In this document: positions 37,912 to 46,172 of the stretch, piece by piece
Layout: each line of letters begins with the position of its first letter
How positions within the stretch are numbered: the stretch's first letter is position 1
Assembly (NCBI RefSeq): GCF_012070395.1
Contig: NZ_JAAFYS010000002.1
Location: 248,001 to 312,000, forward strand
Length of the DNA stretch: 64,000 nt
Source of the DNA: Pseudoroseicyclus tamaricis
GTDB taxonomy: Bacteria; Pseudomonadota; Alphaproteobacteria; Rhodobacterales; Rhodobacteraceae
Reading direction: 5' to 3'
Made by a program: the position numbers and the translations under genes
Notes under the pieces: model-generated
Databases searched by the model: none
Told to the model about the DNA's origin: nothing
Seen by the model: only the letters and a program-made list of their open reading frames with translations

Positions 37912-38364
37912 TCAGCCGCCGCTGCCGCTCCGGGCCGCCTTTTCCGCGCGCCATTCTGCCAGCGGGAAGAGGCGGTCGTAGGCCCAGTTGAAGGCCAGCG
38001 CGTATAGCAGGTAGAAGGCGGCGAAGGAGATATCCATCAGGAACGCCTGCCAGAGCGAGATGCCGAGGTACCAGGCGATGAAGGGCATCAGCACCGCCAG
38101 CAGGCCGATCTCGAAGAGGATGGCATGGGCGACGCGCAGGCGCCCCGTCTTCAGTGTCGTGCCGCTCCGCCGTTTCATGATCCGGTCGAAGACCTCGTTG
38201 AACACCACGTTCCAGCCCATGGCGATTAGCGCGCTGACGATGCCGACGACGCCGATCTCGTGCATCGGCTGATCGAAGGCGAGGGCGCCGAGCGGCACCA
38301 CAAGGATCAGGGCGATGATCTCGAAGCTCAGGGCGTGACGCAGCCGGTCGAGGGGCGTGCGCAT
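37912..38364 (-). CDS. PACE-family efflux protein
   Basis: The 150-residue protein has four transmembrane helices arranged as two repeated bacterial transmembrane pair (BTP) units. They start DRLRHALSFEIIALILVVPL and TGRLRVAHAILFEIGLLAVL. PACE proteins export chlorhexidine-like and other cationic compounds. ATG 38364 is used; the longer frame to 38463 is not membrane-like. It is convergent with the SCO1 gene. Confidence 0.88.
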   Translation of the reverse strand: MRTPLDRLRHALSFEIIALILVVPLGALAFDQPMHEIGVVGIVSALIAMGWNVVFNEVFDRIMKRRSGTTLKTGRLRVAHAILFEIGLLAVLMPFIAWYLGISLWQAFLMDISFAAFYLLYALAFNWAYDRLFPLAEWRAEKAARSGSGG

Positions 38365-38497
38365 GGCAACCTCCAAAGGGGGTGGCCGGGCCGTCCCGGC
38401 GGAATGCGAAAGGTGAGGCCGTTCTCGGGGGCGGGCTATCGCAGCTTCGCGGGGGCCGGGCAAGGGCGGCCCGTCAAAGGCAGTCTGGGGCGAGGCG

Positions 38498-38788
38498 TCA
38501 GCGGATGATGATCTCGTCGTTACGGATCAGGCCGAGCACGTCGCGGGCCTGCTGGTCGAGCAGGTCGAGATCGAGATAGCTGTCGGAGAGGCGGCGGGTG
38601 AGGTTCTCCATCCGCGCCACCTCGGCGGTGAGCTCGTCCAGCTCGGTGCGCAGGCTGCGCTCCTCCGCCTCGACTTCCGCGCGGCGGAAGAGGCCGTAGT
38701 CCCCCTGCACGGCGGCGAACATGAAGTAGGCGCCGAGGAGGACCATCGCGGAGATGTAGAAAAGGGGCGCCAGCGGCGGGCGGCTCAT
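38498..38788 (-). CDS. ftsB: FtsB/DivIC-type septum formation initiator
   Basis: The 96 residues have a single N-terminal transmembrane segment (~8-27, LFYISAMVLLGAYFMFAAVQ) and then a leucine-zipper coiled coil (~35-70, EERSLRTELDELTAEVARME). The end DLLDQQARDVLGLIRNDEII is characteristic of the alphaproteobacterial form. It joins FtsL and FtsQ in the divisome. ATG 38797 is an alternative start three codons earlier. Confidence 0.9.
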   Translation of the reverse strand: MSRPPLAPLFYISAMVLLGAYFMFAAVQGDYGLFRRAEVEAEERSLRTELDELTAEVARMENLTRRLSDSYLDLDLLDQQARDVLGLIRNDEIIIR

Positions 38789-38959
38789 GCGGACCATGTC
38801 TGCTCGTCTCGATCGGGCGCCTCTTGGCGGGCGCGGGTGGAGGCAGCATCGCAGACGGGGCGCGGAGGGCAAGGGGGCAGGGGTGCCGCAGGCGCGGGCG
38901 CGGCGGATTTGCCATAGGGGAAGGCATCGAACCGGGCTGCATCAGGGCGCCGTTTCACT

Positions 38960-39470
38960 TGGCTCGAGCTAATCCCCCGCCCGGTGCGCGCCAAAGGCGC
39001 AGGGCGAGCGCCTGCCCGTCCCGCGGGCTGGCGCTCTGGTGAAGCTTGGTGCCTCGCTCAGGGCGGGGAGGGGTTTGGCGGGCATAAAGCGCTTTAGCGG
39101 GGCCGTTGCAGCGCCACCCCCCGGGCAGGCGCTTGCCCTGCGCCTGCGGACGGAGTGCGGGCTGAGAGGGGAAGGTGGGTTGGAAACCCGGCCTATGGGG
39201 GGCGTCGATGCCGGGCGCCGTTGCACCCGGCTCGAGCTTTGTCCCCCGCCCGGTACGCGCCAAAGGCGCAGGGCGAGCGCCTGCCCGTCCCGGCGGGCTG
39301 GCGCTCTGGTGAGGCCTGGTGCTCCGCTCGGTGCGGGGAGGGGCGTGGCTGGCATAAAGTGCGCCGCAGGACCGTAGTGGCGCCACCCCACGGGCAGACG
39401 CTCGCCCTGCGCCGGCGAGGGGGCGCCCGGCGCAGTGGGGGAAGGTGGGTTGAAACCCACCCTACGAGCA
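38960..39470 (-). repeat. Dispersed structured repeat, locus B (two inverted units)
   Basis: Two units lie in the orientation opposite to locus A. Their hairpin segments are near 39003-39045 and 39263-39305, GGCATAAAGCGC-type segments at 39081-39092 and 39350-39363, and GCGCCACCCC segments at 39111 and 39381. Linker dyads are at 39173-39197 and 39443-39465. The 38789-39515 gap contains nothing else recognisable. These units carry CGCCAAAGGCGCAGGGCG in place of the GGCCTGCGG..GATTCCGCGC segment of loci A and C. Confidence 0.85.
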
Positions 39471-39515
39471 CCGCTTTGGCTGGCAGGGGCGGGGGAGGAC
39501 CCCGCCCCACGGCCG

Positions 39516-40445
39516 TCAGTCGTTGCCGAGGTAGATGTCGACCATCTGGTCGAGGAGGCGCATGGCCTCGTCGCGGGGGCGCTGGAAGCAGTTGCGGCCG
39601 ATGATGGAGCCGTTGCCGCCGCCGTCGCGGATGGCGCGCGCATCGTCGAGCACCGAATCGCCGCCCTTCTTGGCGCCGCCCGAGAAGATGATGATCCGCC
39701 GGCCGTTGAAGGCCGACTTCACGCAGTCCGCCACGCGCGCGGCCTGGGTGGAGATGTCGATGCCCTCGTCCTCGTAGACGGCCTTGGCCGCCCCGAGCTC
39801 CAGGTGGTCCGTCGAGAGCTTCACTTTGATGATGTGCGCCCCGAGCATCGCCGCGATGTGGGTCGCGTAGGCACCGATGTCGATTGCCGTCTCGCCGTCC
39901 TTGGAGATGGCCTCGCCGCGGGGGTAGGACCAGATGACCGTCGCGATCCCGACCGACGCCGCCTCGCGGCGCATCTCAGCGATCTCCTCGAACATGCCGA
40001 GCGCCATGTCGGAGCCGGGATAGATGGTGAAGCCGATGGCCGCGCAGCCGAGGCGGAGCGCGTCGTCCACCGTCGCCGTGATCGCCTGATCCTTGCCGGC
40101 GGTGCCGGACATCAGCGAGTTGGCGGAGTTCACCTTCAGGATCGTCGGGATCTGCCCGGCGAAGGTGTCCGCCCCCGCCTCCAGCGGCCCGAGCGGGGCG
40201 GCATAGGCCGAGAGCCCGGCGTCGATGGCCAGCTGGTAGTGGTAATGCGGGTCATAGGCCGGCGGGTTGGGGGCGAAGGAGCGGGCGGGCCCGTGCTCGA
40301 ACCCCTGGTCCACCGGCAGGATGATCAGCTTGCCGGTGCCGCCGAGCCGCCCCTGCATCAGGATCCGGGCGAGGTTGCCCTTCACGCCGGGGGTCTCCCC
40401 CTCGTACTTGGCCAGGATATCTCGCACGATCTGGGTCATCGCCAT
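39516..40445 (-). CDS. Class I fructose-bisphosphate aldolase (DhnA type)
   Basis: The 309-residue barrel enzyme shows ILPVDQGFEHGPARSFAPNP near the N-terminus. The Schiff-base lysine is in HIIKVKLSTDH, and the phosphate-binding end is IIFSGGAKKGGDSVLD with NGSIIGRNCFQRP. It interconverts fructose-1,6-bisphosphate with two triose phosphates. AAGGAGG lies 9 nt upstream of ATG 40445; ATG 40439 is also possible. It is next to pgk, consistent with a glycolysis/gluconeogenesis cluster. Confidence 0.93.
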   Translation of the reverse strand: MAMTQIVRDILAKYEGETPGVKGNLARILMQGRLGGTGKLIILPVDQGFEHGPARSFAPNPPAYDPHYHYQLAIDAGLSAYAAPLGPLEAGADTFAGQIPTILKVNSANSLMSGTAGKDQAITATVDDALRLGCAAIGFTIYPGSDMALGMFEEIAEMRREAASVGIATVIWSYPRGEAISKDGETAIDIGAYATHIAAMLGAHIIKVKLSTDHLELGAAKAVYEDEGIDISTQAARVADCVKSAFNGRRIIIFSGGAKKGGDSVLDDARAIRDGGGNGSIIGRNCFQRPRDEAMRLLDQMVDIYLGND

Positions 40446-40457
40446 CAGGTCAGTCCT

Positions 40458-40473
40458 CCTTGTTGCAACAAGG
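40458..40473. promoter_or_regulatory. Perfect 16-bp palindrome overlapping the aldolase ribosome site
   Basis: CCTTGTTGCAACAAGG reads the same on both strands, begins at the -10 box end and runs into the AAGGAGG Shine-Dalgarno. It may be a repressor site, or an mRNA hairpin hiding the ribosome site. Confidence 0.45.
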
Positions 40474-40501
40474 GGATAGAGGGCCGGGCGGGGCGGTTCA
40501 A
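40473..40501 (-). promoter_or_regulatory. Candidate promoter of the aldolase gene
   Basis: On the minus strand TTGAAC (40501-40496) and TATCCC (40478-40473) are separated by 17 nt, placing a start site near 40466. Confidence 0.5.
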
Positions 40502-40542
40502 TTATGTTAACGCCACCAGCCCCCCGGCCATCTGCAGATGGC

Positions 40543-41730
40543 TCAGCCGAGCGCCGCCACACCGGGCAGAGCCTTGCCCTCCATCCATTCGAGGAAGGCC
40601 CCGCCGGCGGTGGAGACGTAGGTGAACTCCTCCGCCGCCCCCGCCTGATTGAGCGCCGAGACGGTGTCGCCCCCGCCGGCGACGGAGACGAGCCCGTCGT
40701 TCACAGTCAGCTTGCCGGCGATCTGCGCCGCCGACTTGGTGGCGCTGTCGAAGGGCGGGATCTCGAAGGCGCCGAGCGGGCCGTTCCAGATCAGCGTCTG
40801 CGAGCGGCCGAGGGCGGTGGCGATGGCGGCGACGGCGATGGGGCCGGCGTCGAGGATCATCATGTCATCGGGGACGGAATCGGCATGGACGATCTTGCTC
40901 GGCGCGTTGGCCTTGAACTCCGTCGCCACGACGACGTCCTCCGGCAGGAGGATCTTGCAGCCGGTCGTCTCCGCCTTGGCCATGATCTCCCGCGCCGTGC
41001 CGAGAAGATCGTGCTCGCAGAGCGACTTGCCGACGCCGTGCCCCTTCGCCGCGAGGAAGGTGTTGGCCATGCCGCCGCCGATGACCAGCGTGTCGACCTT
41101 CGCGACGAGGTTGAGCAGCAGGTCGAGCTTGGTGGAGACCTTGGCGCCCCCCACCAGCGCCATCACCGGGCGCGCCGGGTTGCCGAGCGCCTTCTCCAGC
41201 GCCGTCAGCTCTTCGGCCATCAGCCGGCCGGCGCAGGCGGGGAGCAGGCGGGCCAGCGCCTCGGTGGAGGCGTGGGCTCGGTGGGCTGCCGAGAAGGCGT
41301 CATTGCAGTAGACATCGCCCAACTTGGCCATCTGCTGCGCCAGCTCGGGATCGTTTTTCTCCTCTCCCGCATGGAACCGGGTGTTCTCCAGCAGAAGCAC
41401 CTCGCCGTCGCGCAGCTCGGCCGCGGCTTTCTCCGCCTCCGGCCCCACGCAATCGGGGGCGAAGCGCACCTGCACGCCGAGCGCCTTCTCCAGCACCGGG
41501 CGGACGCGCTTCAGCGACATCTCCTCCACCACCTTGCCCTTGGGGCGCCCGTAGTGTGCGAGGAGGATCGGTTTGCCGCCCCGCGCCAGAATATCCTTCA
41601 CCGTCGGGACGATACGGTCGATCCGCGTCGTGTCCGTCACCCGGCCGTCCTCCATCGGGACGTTGATGTCCACGCGCGTCAGCACGCGCTTGCCCTTGAG
41701 ATCCATGTCGTCAAGCGATGTCCATGCCAT
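40543..41730 (-). CDS. pgk: Phosphoglycerate kinase
   Basis: The 395 residues contain [30 protein letters not shown], the nucleotide region [13 protein letters not shown], and [14 protein letters not shown] near the end. Together these are diagnostic for PGK. It transfers phosphate from 1,3-bisphosphoglycerate to ADP. ATG 41730 is chosen since family members begin just there. The divergent cyclophilin gene starts 120 nt away. Confidence 0.98.
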   Translation of the reverse strand: MAWTSLDDMDLKGKRVLTRVDINVPMEDGRVTDTTRIDRIVPTVKDILARGGKPILLAHYGRPKGKVVEEMSLKRVRPVLEKALGVQVRFAPDCVGPEAEKAAAELRDGEVLLLENTRFHAGEEKNDPELAQQMAKLGDVYCNDAFSAAHRAHASTEALARLLPACAGRLMAEELTALEKALGNPARPVMALVGGAKVSTKLDLLLNLVAKVDTLVIGGGMANTFLAAKGHGVGKSLCEHDLLGTAREIMAKAETTGCKILLPEDVVVATEFKANAPSKIVHADSVPDDMMILDAGPIAVAAIATALGRSQTLIWNGPLGAFEIPPFDSATKSAAQIAGKLTVNDGLVSVAGGGDTVSALNQAGAAEEFTYVSTAGGAFLEWMEGKALPGVAALG

Positions 41731-41850
41731 GCCGGCCTCCCGCATTCGTGTCTGCCTTGTGGTGGCCCCCCCCGCTGATGGCGTCAAGCGCGCCTTGGCA
41801 TTCGGGGCCATCCCGCATAGCGTCCGCGCCGAATGAGAGAGGAGTGGCCC

Positions 41851-42357
41851 ATGGCCGATTTCAAGGACCCCGAGAACACCATCCTGATGGAGCTGAAGGG
41901 CGGCGTGGTCGCCATCGAGCTGCTGCCGGATGTGGCGCCGCAGCACGTGGCGCGCATGAAGGAGCTGGCCCGCGCCGGCGCCTATGACAACGTCGCCTTC
42001 CACCGCGTGATCGAGGGCTTCATGGCGCAGACGGGCGATGTCGCCCATGGCAACATGGAGAAGGACTTCAACATCAACATGGCCGGCCGCGGCGGCTCCG
42101 ACCTGCCCGACCTGCCGGCGGAATTCTCCGGCGTGCCGCATGATCGCGGCACCCTCGGCGCGGCGCGCTCTGCCAGCCCCGACAGCGCCAACTCGCAGTT
42201 CTTCATCAACTTTTCCGACAACCACTTCCTCAACCGGCAGTACACCGTCTACGGCCGCGTCATCGAGGGGATGGAGCATGTCGATGCCATCACCCGGGGC
42301 GAGCCGCCTGCCAGCCCCGACCGCATGATCTCCGTCAAGGTGGCCGCAGATGCGTAA
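41851..42357 (+). CDS. Cytoplasmic cyclophilin-type peptidyl-prolyl isomerase
   Basis: The 168-residue protein has the cyclophilin core [35 protein letters not shown] and [15 protein letters not shown]. No signal peptide is present ([18 protein letters not shown]). GAGAGGAG precedes ATG 41851. It overlaps the second cyclophilin gene by 8 nt, so a cytoplasmic and a periplasmic isomerase are made from one mRNA. Confidence 0.94.
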   Translation: MADFKDPENTILMELKGGVVAIELLPDVAPQHVARMKELARAGAYDNVAFHRVIEGFMAQTGDVAHGNMEKDFNINMAGRGGSDLPDLPAEFSGVPHDRGTLGAARSASPDSANSQFFINFSDNHFLNRQYTVYGRVIEGMEHVDAITRGEPPASPDRMISVKVAADA

Positions 42358-42904
42358 CCTCGTTCTCTCCTCCATCCTGGCGCTCGCCGCCTCTCCCGCG
42401 CTGGCCGTCGGCCTCGACATCGACGTCGAGGGCGAAGCGAATGGCACTATCCATATCGAGCTCTTCGAGGATACCGCCCCCGCCCATGTCGAGCGTCTGA
42501 CGATGCTGGCCGAGCAGGGCGCCTATGACGACGTGGTCTTCCACCGCGTCATCGAGGGCTTCATGGCGCAGACGGGTGACGTCGAGTACGGGCGCATGGG
42601 CGGCGACATGTCGATGGCCGGCATGGGCGGCTCGGACATGGCCGACCTGCCCGCCGAGTTCTCCGACGAGCGCAGCTTCCAGCGCGGCACCGTCGGCATG
42701 GCCCGCAGCCAGAGCCCGGACAGCGCCAATTCGCAGTTCTTCATCATGTTCGAACCGGCGCCGCATCTCGACGGGCAGTACACCATCGTCGGCGAGGTGA
42801 CGGAGGGTCTGGATGTGCTCGACGCCATCAAGCGCGGCGAGGGGCCGAACGGCGCCGTCATCGGCCAGCCGGACGTCATGGCGGACGTGACGGTCACCGA
42901 GTGA
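42350..42904 (+). CDS. Periplasmic cyclophilin-type peptidyl-prolyl isomerase
   Basis: The 184 residues begin with a signal peptide, [20 protein letters not shown], followed by a cyclophilin domain with [15 protein letters not shown] and [21 protein letters not shown] Met/Gly-rich insert [15 protein letters not shown] replaces the usual loop. It is clearly a paralogue of the upstream gene, relocated to the periplasm where it would assist folding of exported proteins. Confidence 0.94.
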   Translation: MRNLVLSSILALAASPALAVGLDIDVEGEANGTIHIELFEDTAPAHVERLTMLAEQGAYDDVVFHRVIEGFMAQTGDVEYGRMGGDMSMAGMGGSDMADLPAEFSDERSFQRGTVGMARSQSPDSANSQFFIMFEPAPHLDGQYTIVGEVTEGLDVLDAIKRGEGPNGAVIGQPDVMADVTVTE

Positions 42905-42932
42905 CGATGGCCTGAGCAAAGGGCACCGCCGC

Positions 42933-43832
42933 GTGAAGAAGGATCACATCGACACCTTCGGCGCGGCGGCGCTCATCGGCTTCTCGCTGCTCCTGGCGGT
43001 CAACCAGGTGGTGACGAAGCTGACCTACACGGGCATCCAGCCGGTATTCTTCGCCGGCATCCGCTCGCTCGGCGCGGCGCTCTGCATCTGGGCGTTCTTT
43101 CGCCTGCGGGGGAGGCCCATCGCGCTGGGGAGGGGGCGCGTTGCGTGGGCTGGGGCGATCTGCGGCGTCGTCTTCGCGGTCGAGTTCCTCGCGCTCTTCC
43201 TGGCGCTGGATCTGACGAACGTCACCCGCACCTCGATCCTCTTCTATTCCATGCCGGTCTGGACGCTGCTGGCTGGCCATTTCATCCTGCGGACCGAGCG
43301 CATCTCCGGCTCCGCCGCGCTGGGGCTGCTCGCCGCGATGGCGGGCGTGGCGCTGGCGCTGGCCGAGCGCGGCGGGCAGGCGGCGAGCCTCGCCGGGGAT
43401 CTCTGCGCCGTTGGCGCCGGCATGGGCTGGGCGGCGACGCTGCTGATCGCCAAGCACTCGGCCCTCCGCGAGCTGCGCCCCGAGGGGCAGCTTTTATGGC
43501 AGGTGGCCGTTTCCGCGCCGATCCTGCTGCTGCTGGCGCCGCTCTTCGGCCCGCTGATCCGGGACTTCGCGCCGATCCACCTCGCCGGGATCGGCTTTCA
43601 GATCGTCGTGGTGGTGAGCTTCGGCTTCATCTTCTGGCTCTGGCTGCTCTCCATCTACCCCGCGGGCGGGGTGGCGAGTTTCTCCTTCCTTGCGCCGGTC
43701 TTCTCCGTCGGGCTGGGATGGCTGGTGCTGGGCGAGAGGCTCACCTGGCGGCTCTTCGCGGCGCTGGCGCTGGTGGCGCTCGGGATCGTGCTGATCAACC
43801 GGCGCAGGCCCGTGCCGCCGCCGGACGCCTAG
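42933..43832 (+). CDS. EamA/DMT-superfamily transporter
   Basis: The 299-residue protein has ten transmembrane segments arranged as two EamA repeats (~10-140 and ~155-290). Features include RTSILFYSMPVWTLLAGHFI and the second-half equivalent GGVASFSFLAPVFSVGLGWL followed by VLGERLTW. Such proteins export amino acids, nucleosides or other metabolites; the substrate is unknown. The start is GTG 42933. Confidence 0.9.
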   Translation: MKKDHIDTFGAAALIGFSLLLAVNQVVTKLTYTGIQPVFFAGIRSLGAALCIWAFFRLRGRPIALGRGRVAWAGAICGVVFAVEFLALFLALDLTNVTRTSILFYSMPVWTLLAGHFILRTERISGSAALGLLAAMAGVALALAERGGQAASLAGDLCAVGAGMGWAATLLIAKHSALRELRPEGQLLWQVAVSAPILLLLAPLFGPLIRDFAPIHLAGIGFQIVVVVSFGFIFWLWLLSIYPAGGVASFSFLAPVFSVGLGWLVLGERLTWRLFAALALVALGIVLINRRRPVPPPDA

Positions 43833-43878
43833 GGCGGAAACCATATGGTTTCCGCCTTCGATTTCCATATGGAAATCG
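43833..43878. repeat. Two adjacent perfect palindromes (24 bp and 20 bp)
   Basis: Positions 43833-43856 and 43859-43878 are each perfect palindromes with the common centre CCATATGG, only 2 nt apart. They lie between the convergent EamA and nucleoside hydrolase genes, so they may act as a bidirectional terminator. The first shares GGCGGAAACCA with the hairpin near 13670. Confidence 0.8.
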
Positions 43879-43882
43879 GCAC

Positions 43883-44812
43883 CTAGAGTCGGGCGAGGCG
43901 CTCCGTCAGCAGCTCGAAGAACCCGTCCGCATCGACGTCACCGAGGAAGAGCGCGTTCTTCTTGCGATCCGTCACGCCCCACCAGTCGGCGACGGTCATG
44001 CCGCGGGTCAGCTCGCTGAGGGTCTCGATCTCCACGTTGACCTCGCGGCCGGAGAAGAGCTCGGGCTTCAGCAGCCAGGCGATCACGCAAGGGTCATGCA
44101 GCGGCGCGCCGGCGGAGCCGTATTTGGCCACGTCGAACCGCTCGAAGAAGTCTGTCCAGGCCGCCACCGTCTCGCCGACCTTGCCGAGCCCCCGGAAGCG
44201 GTCGATCCGCGCCTTCGTTGTCAGCACCTTGTGGGTGACATCGAGCGGCAGCACGGTGATCGGGATGCCGGAGGCGAAGACCGCCGCCGCCGCCTCGGGA
44301 TCGACATAGATGTTGAACTCGGCGGCGGGCGTGATGTTGCCCACCTCGAAATAGGCGCCGCCCATCAGCACGATGGCGGCGATCTTTTGGGCGATGTCAG
44401 GGGCGCGCTCGAGCGCGGTGCCGATGTTGGTGAGAGGGCCGAGGGGGCAGAGCGTGATCTCCCCCGGCGCGGCCCGCACCGCCTCGATGATGGCATCGAC
44501 GGCGTGGCCCTCGGCGAGCGGCATCCGCGGCTCGACGATCTCCACCCCGTCGAGGCCGGTGCCGCCATGCACATGCTCGGCGGTGAGGAGGGGGCGGGAC
44601 ATCGGCGCGTCGCAGCCGGCATGGACGGGGACGTCGGGTCGCCCGGCCAGTTCGCAGACGATGCGGGCGTTGCGCTGGGTCAGGGCGAGCGGGACGTTGC
44701 CGGCGACGGCGGTGATGGCGACCACCTCCAGCTCCGGCGAGGCGAGGGCGAGGAGGATGGCGACGGCGTCGTCCTGGCCCGGGTCTGTGTCGATGATGAT
44801 CTTGCGTGCCAT
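43883..44812 (-). CDS. Ribonucleoside hydrolase (IunH/RihA family)
   Basis: The 309 residues start MARKIIIDTDPGQDDAVAIL, with the calcium-binding DTDPGQDD. They contain LCPLGPLTNIGTALERAP, VLMGGAYFEVGNITPAAEFN, and the catalytic-side His in PLHDPCVIAWLL. The enzyme hydrolyses nucleosides to base and ribose for salvage. Base preference cannot be told. It ends beside the double palindrome. Confidence 0.95.
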   Translation of the reverse strand: MARKIIIDTDPGQDDAVAILLALASPELEVVAITAVAGNVPLALTQRNARIVCELAGRPDVPVHAGCDAPMSRPLLTAEHVHGGTGLDGVEIVEPRMPLAEGHAVDAIIEAVRAAPGEITLCPLGPLTNIGTALERAPDIAQKIAAIVLMGGAYFEVGNITPAAEFNIYVDPEAAAAVFASGIPITVLPLDVTHKVLTTKARIDRFRGLGKVGETVAAWTDFFERFDVAKYGSAGAPLHDPCVIAWLLKPELFSGREVNVEIETLSELTRGMTVADWWGVTDRKKNALFLGDVDADGFFELLTERLARL

Positions 44813-44924
44813 GGGGCCTCCTGCGCTTCGGGCGGGAGGTAACCAGAGCGGCGCGGGGATGGCCAGCGGGTCGGGGCGAAGAGGGCAGGGGCTGTGGGCG
44901 CCTTGTCGGCCTCAACCTGGCGCG

Positions 44925-45375
44925 GTGCTCTCACACCGGCCCGTAGGGTGGCGCTGCAACGGTGTTGCGGCGCGCTTTATGCCAGCCGCGCCCCTCTCCA
45001 GCCCCCCCGCTAAGCACCAAGCTCAGCCAGAGCGCCAGCCCGCCGGGACGGGCCGGCGCTCGCGCGGCGCCTGCGGCTTGATTCCGCGCGGGGGAAGGAG
45101 CGGGGACCTTGGTCTCCGGAGCCCTCGCCCCGAGCGAGCCCCGTAGGGTGGGTTTCCAACCCACCTTCCCCGGACCGCCACAAGCGATGGCCTCGCAAGC
45201 CGGCCCGTGGGGTGGCGCCGCCACATGGCCTCCGAAGCGCTTTATGCCGGCCAAGTCCCTCCCCGCCCCGAGCGAAACACCAAGCTCAGCCAGAGCGCCA
45301 GCCCGCCGGGACGGGCCGGCGCTCGCGCGGCGGCCTGCGGCCTTGATTCCGCGCGAGGGGGAAGAGTGGCGGCGT
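44925..45375 (+). repeat. Dispersed structured repeat, locus C (two tandem units)
   Basis: The units have the same orientation and subtype as locus A. The block CCGGCCCGTAGGGTGGCGC (~44937) or GCCGGCCCGTGGGGTGGCGC (~45199) is followed by GCGCTTTATGCCRGC. The GAGCGCCAGCCCGCCGGGA hairpin is at ~45030 and ~45293, then GATTCCGCGC. Linker dyad GGTGGGTT/AACCCACC is at 45143-45165. The rest of the 44813-45471 gap is featureless. Confidence 0.85.
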
Positions 45376-45471
45376 GGGGCGAGGGGCAGACTGAGTGGAC
45401 CCGCCCAAGGAAGCAGGGCCCATCGGAAGACCAGCGGGCGAGCCCCGACGGTCCCTTGCCCCCTCCGCCCC

Positions 45472-46035
45472 TCAGCCCTGACCGCGCGCCAACGCAGCCA
45501 CGCCGGTGCGGGCCAGCTCCTTCAGGCCGAGGGGGCGCATGAGCTCGGCGAAGGCGTCGATCTTCTCCGGCGTCCCGGTCACCTCGAACACGAAGCTCTC
45601 CAGCGTCGAATCCACCACGTTGGCGCGGAAGATCTCCGCCAGCCGCAGCGCCTCGATCCGCTTGTCGCCGCTGCCGCGCACCTTGAAGAGCGCCAGCTCG
45701 CGCTCGACGGACTGCGCCTCGACCGTCAGGTCGATCACCTCCTGCACCGGCACGATCCGGCCCAGCTGGGCCTTGATCTGCTCGACGATGTGATCGGTGC
45801 CCGAGGTGACGATGGTGATGCGCGAGGTATGCCCCTCGTGATCCACCTCGGCGACCGTCAGGCTGTCGATGTTATAGCCGCGGCCGGAGAAGAGCCCGAT
45901 GACCCGGGCGAGGACGCCCGGCACGTTCTCCACCAGCACCGCCAGCGTGTGCTTCTGGATCGTCTCGTCCGACGTATCGCGAAGGTTGTAGACGGAGTGG
46001 CTGGAGGAGCCTTTTTCAATCTTGAGGGCGTTCAT
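45472..46035 (-). CDS. ilvN: Acetolactate synthase small (regulatory) subunit
   Basis: The 187 residues contain the N-terminal ACT domain with HTLAVLVENVPGVLARVIGL and FSGRGYNIDSLTVAEVDHEG, then the C-terminal regulatory domain ending AELMRPLGLKELARTG. It confers valine feedback inhibition on the large subunit encoded 137 nt upstream on the same strand. Both are expected on one attenuated transcript. Confidence 0.97.
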   Translation of the reverse strand: MNALKIEKGSSSHSVYNLRDTSDETIQKHTLAVLVENVPGVLARVIGLFSGRGYNIDSLTVAEVDHEGHTSRITIVTSGTDHIVEQIKAQLGRIVPVQEVIDLTVEAQSVERELALFKVRGSGDKRIEALRLAEIFRANVVDSTLESFVFEVTGTPEKIDAFAELMRPLGLKELARTGVAALARGQG

Positions 46036-46172
46036 GCAGTCGGACCTTTGGTGCGAGTATCCGCCCCGGCCAGTGGGCTCGGGGCTGTGAGGGTCATCCG
46101 GGCGTCGGGACAAGGCGTGGGCGGGGGAGCCGGGCGCGCCCCCCCTCAGGAGCGCGTGCCCGGCCCGCCCCG

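Noticed and set aside
38960-39470. Possible CRISPR array
   Set aside because: The units are ~200 nt, imperfect and inverted at some loci, with no short regular repeat-spacer pattern and no cas genes.
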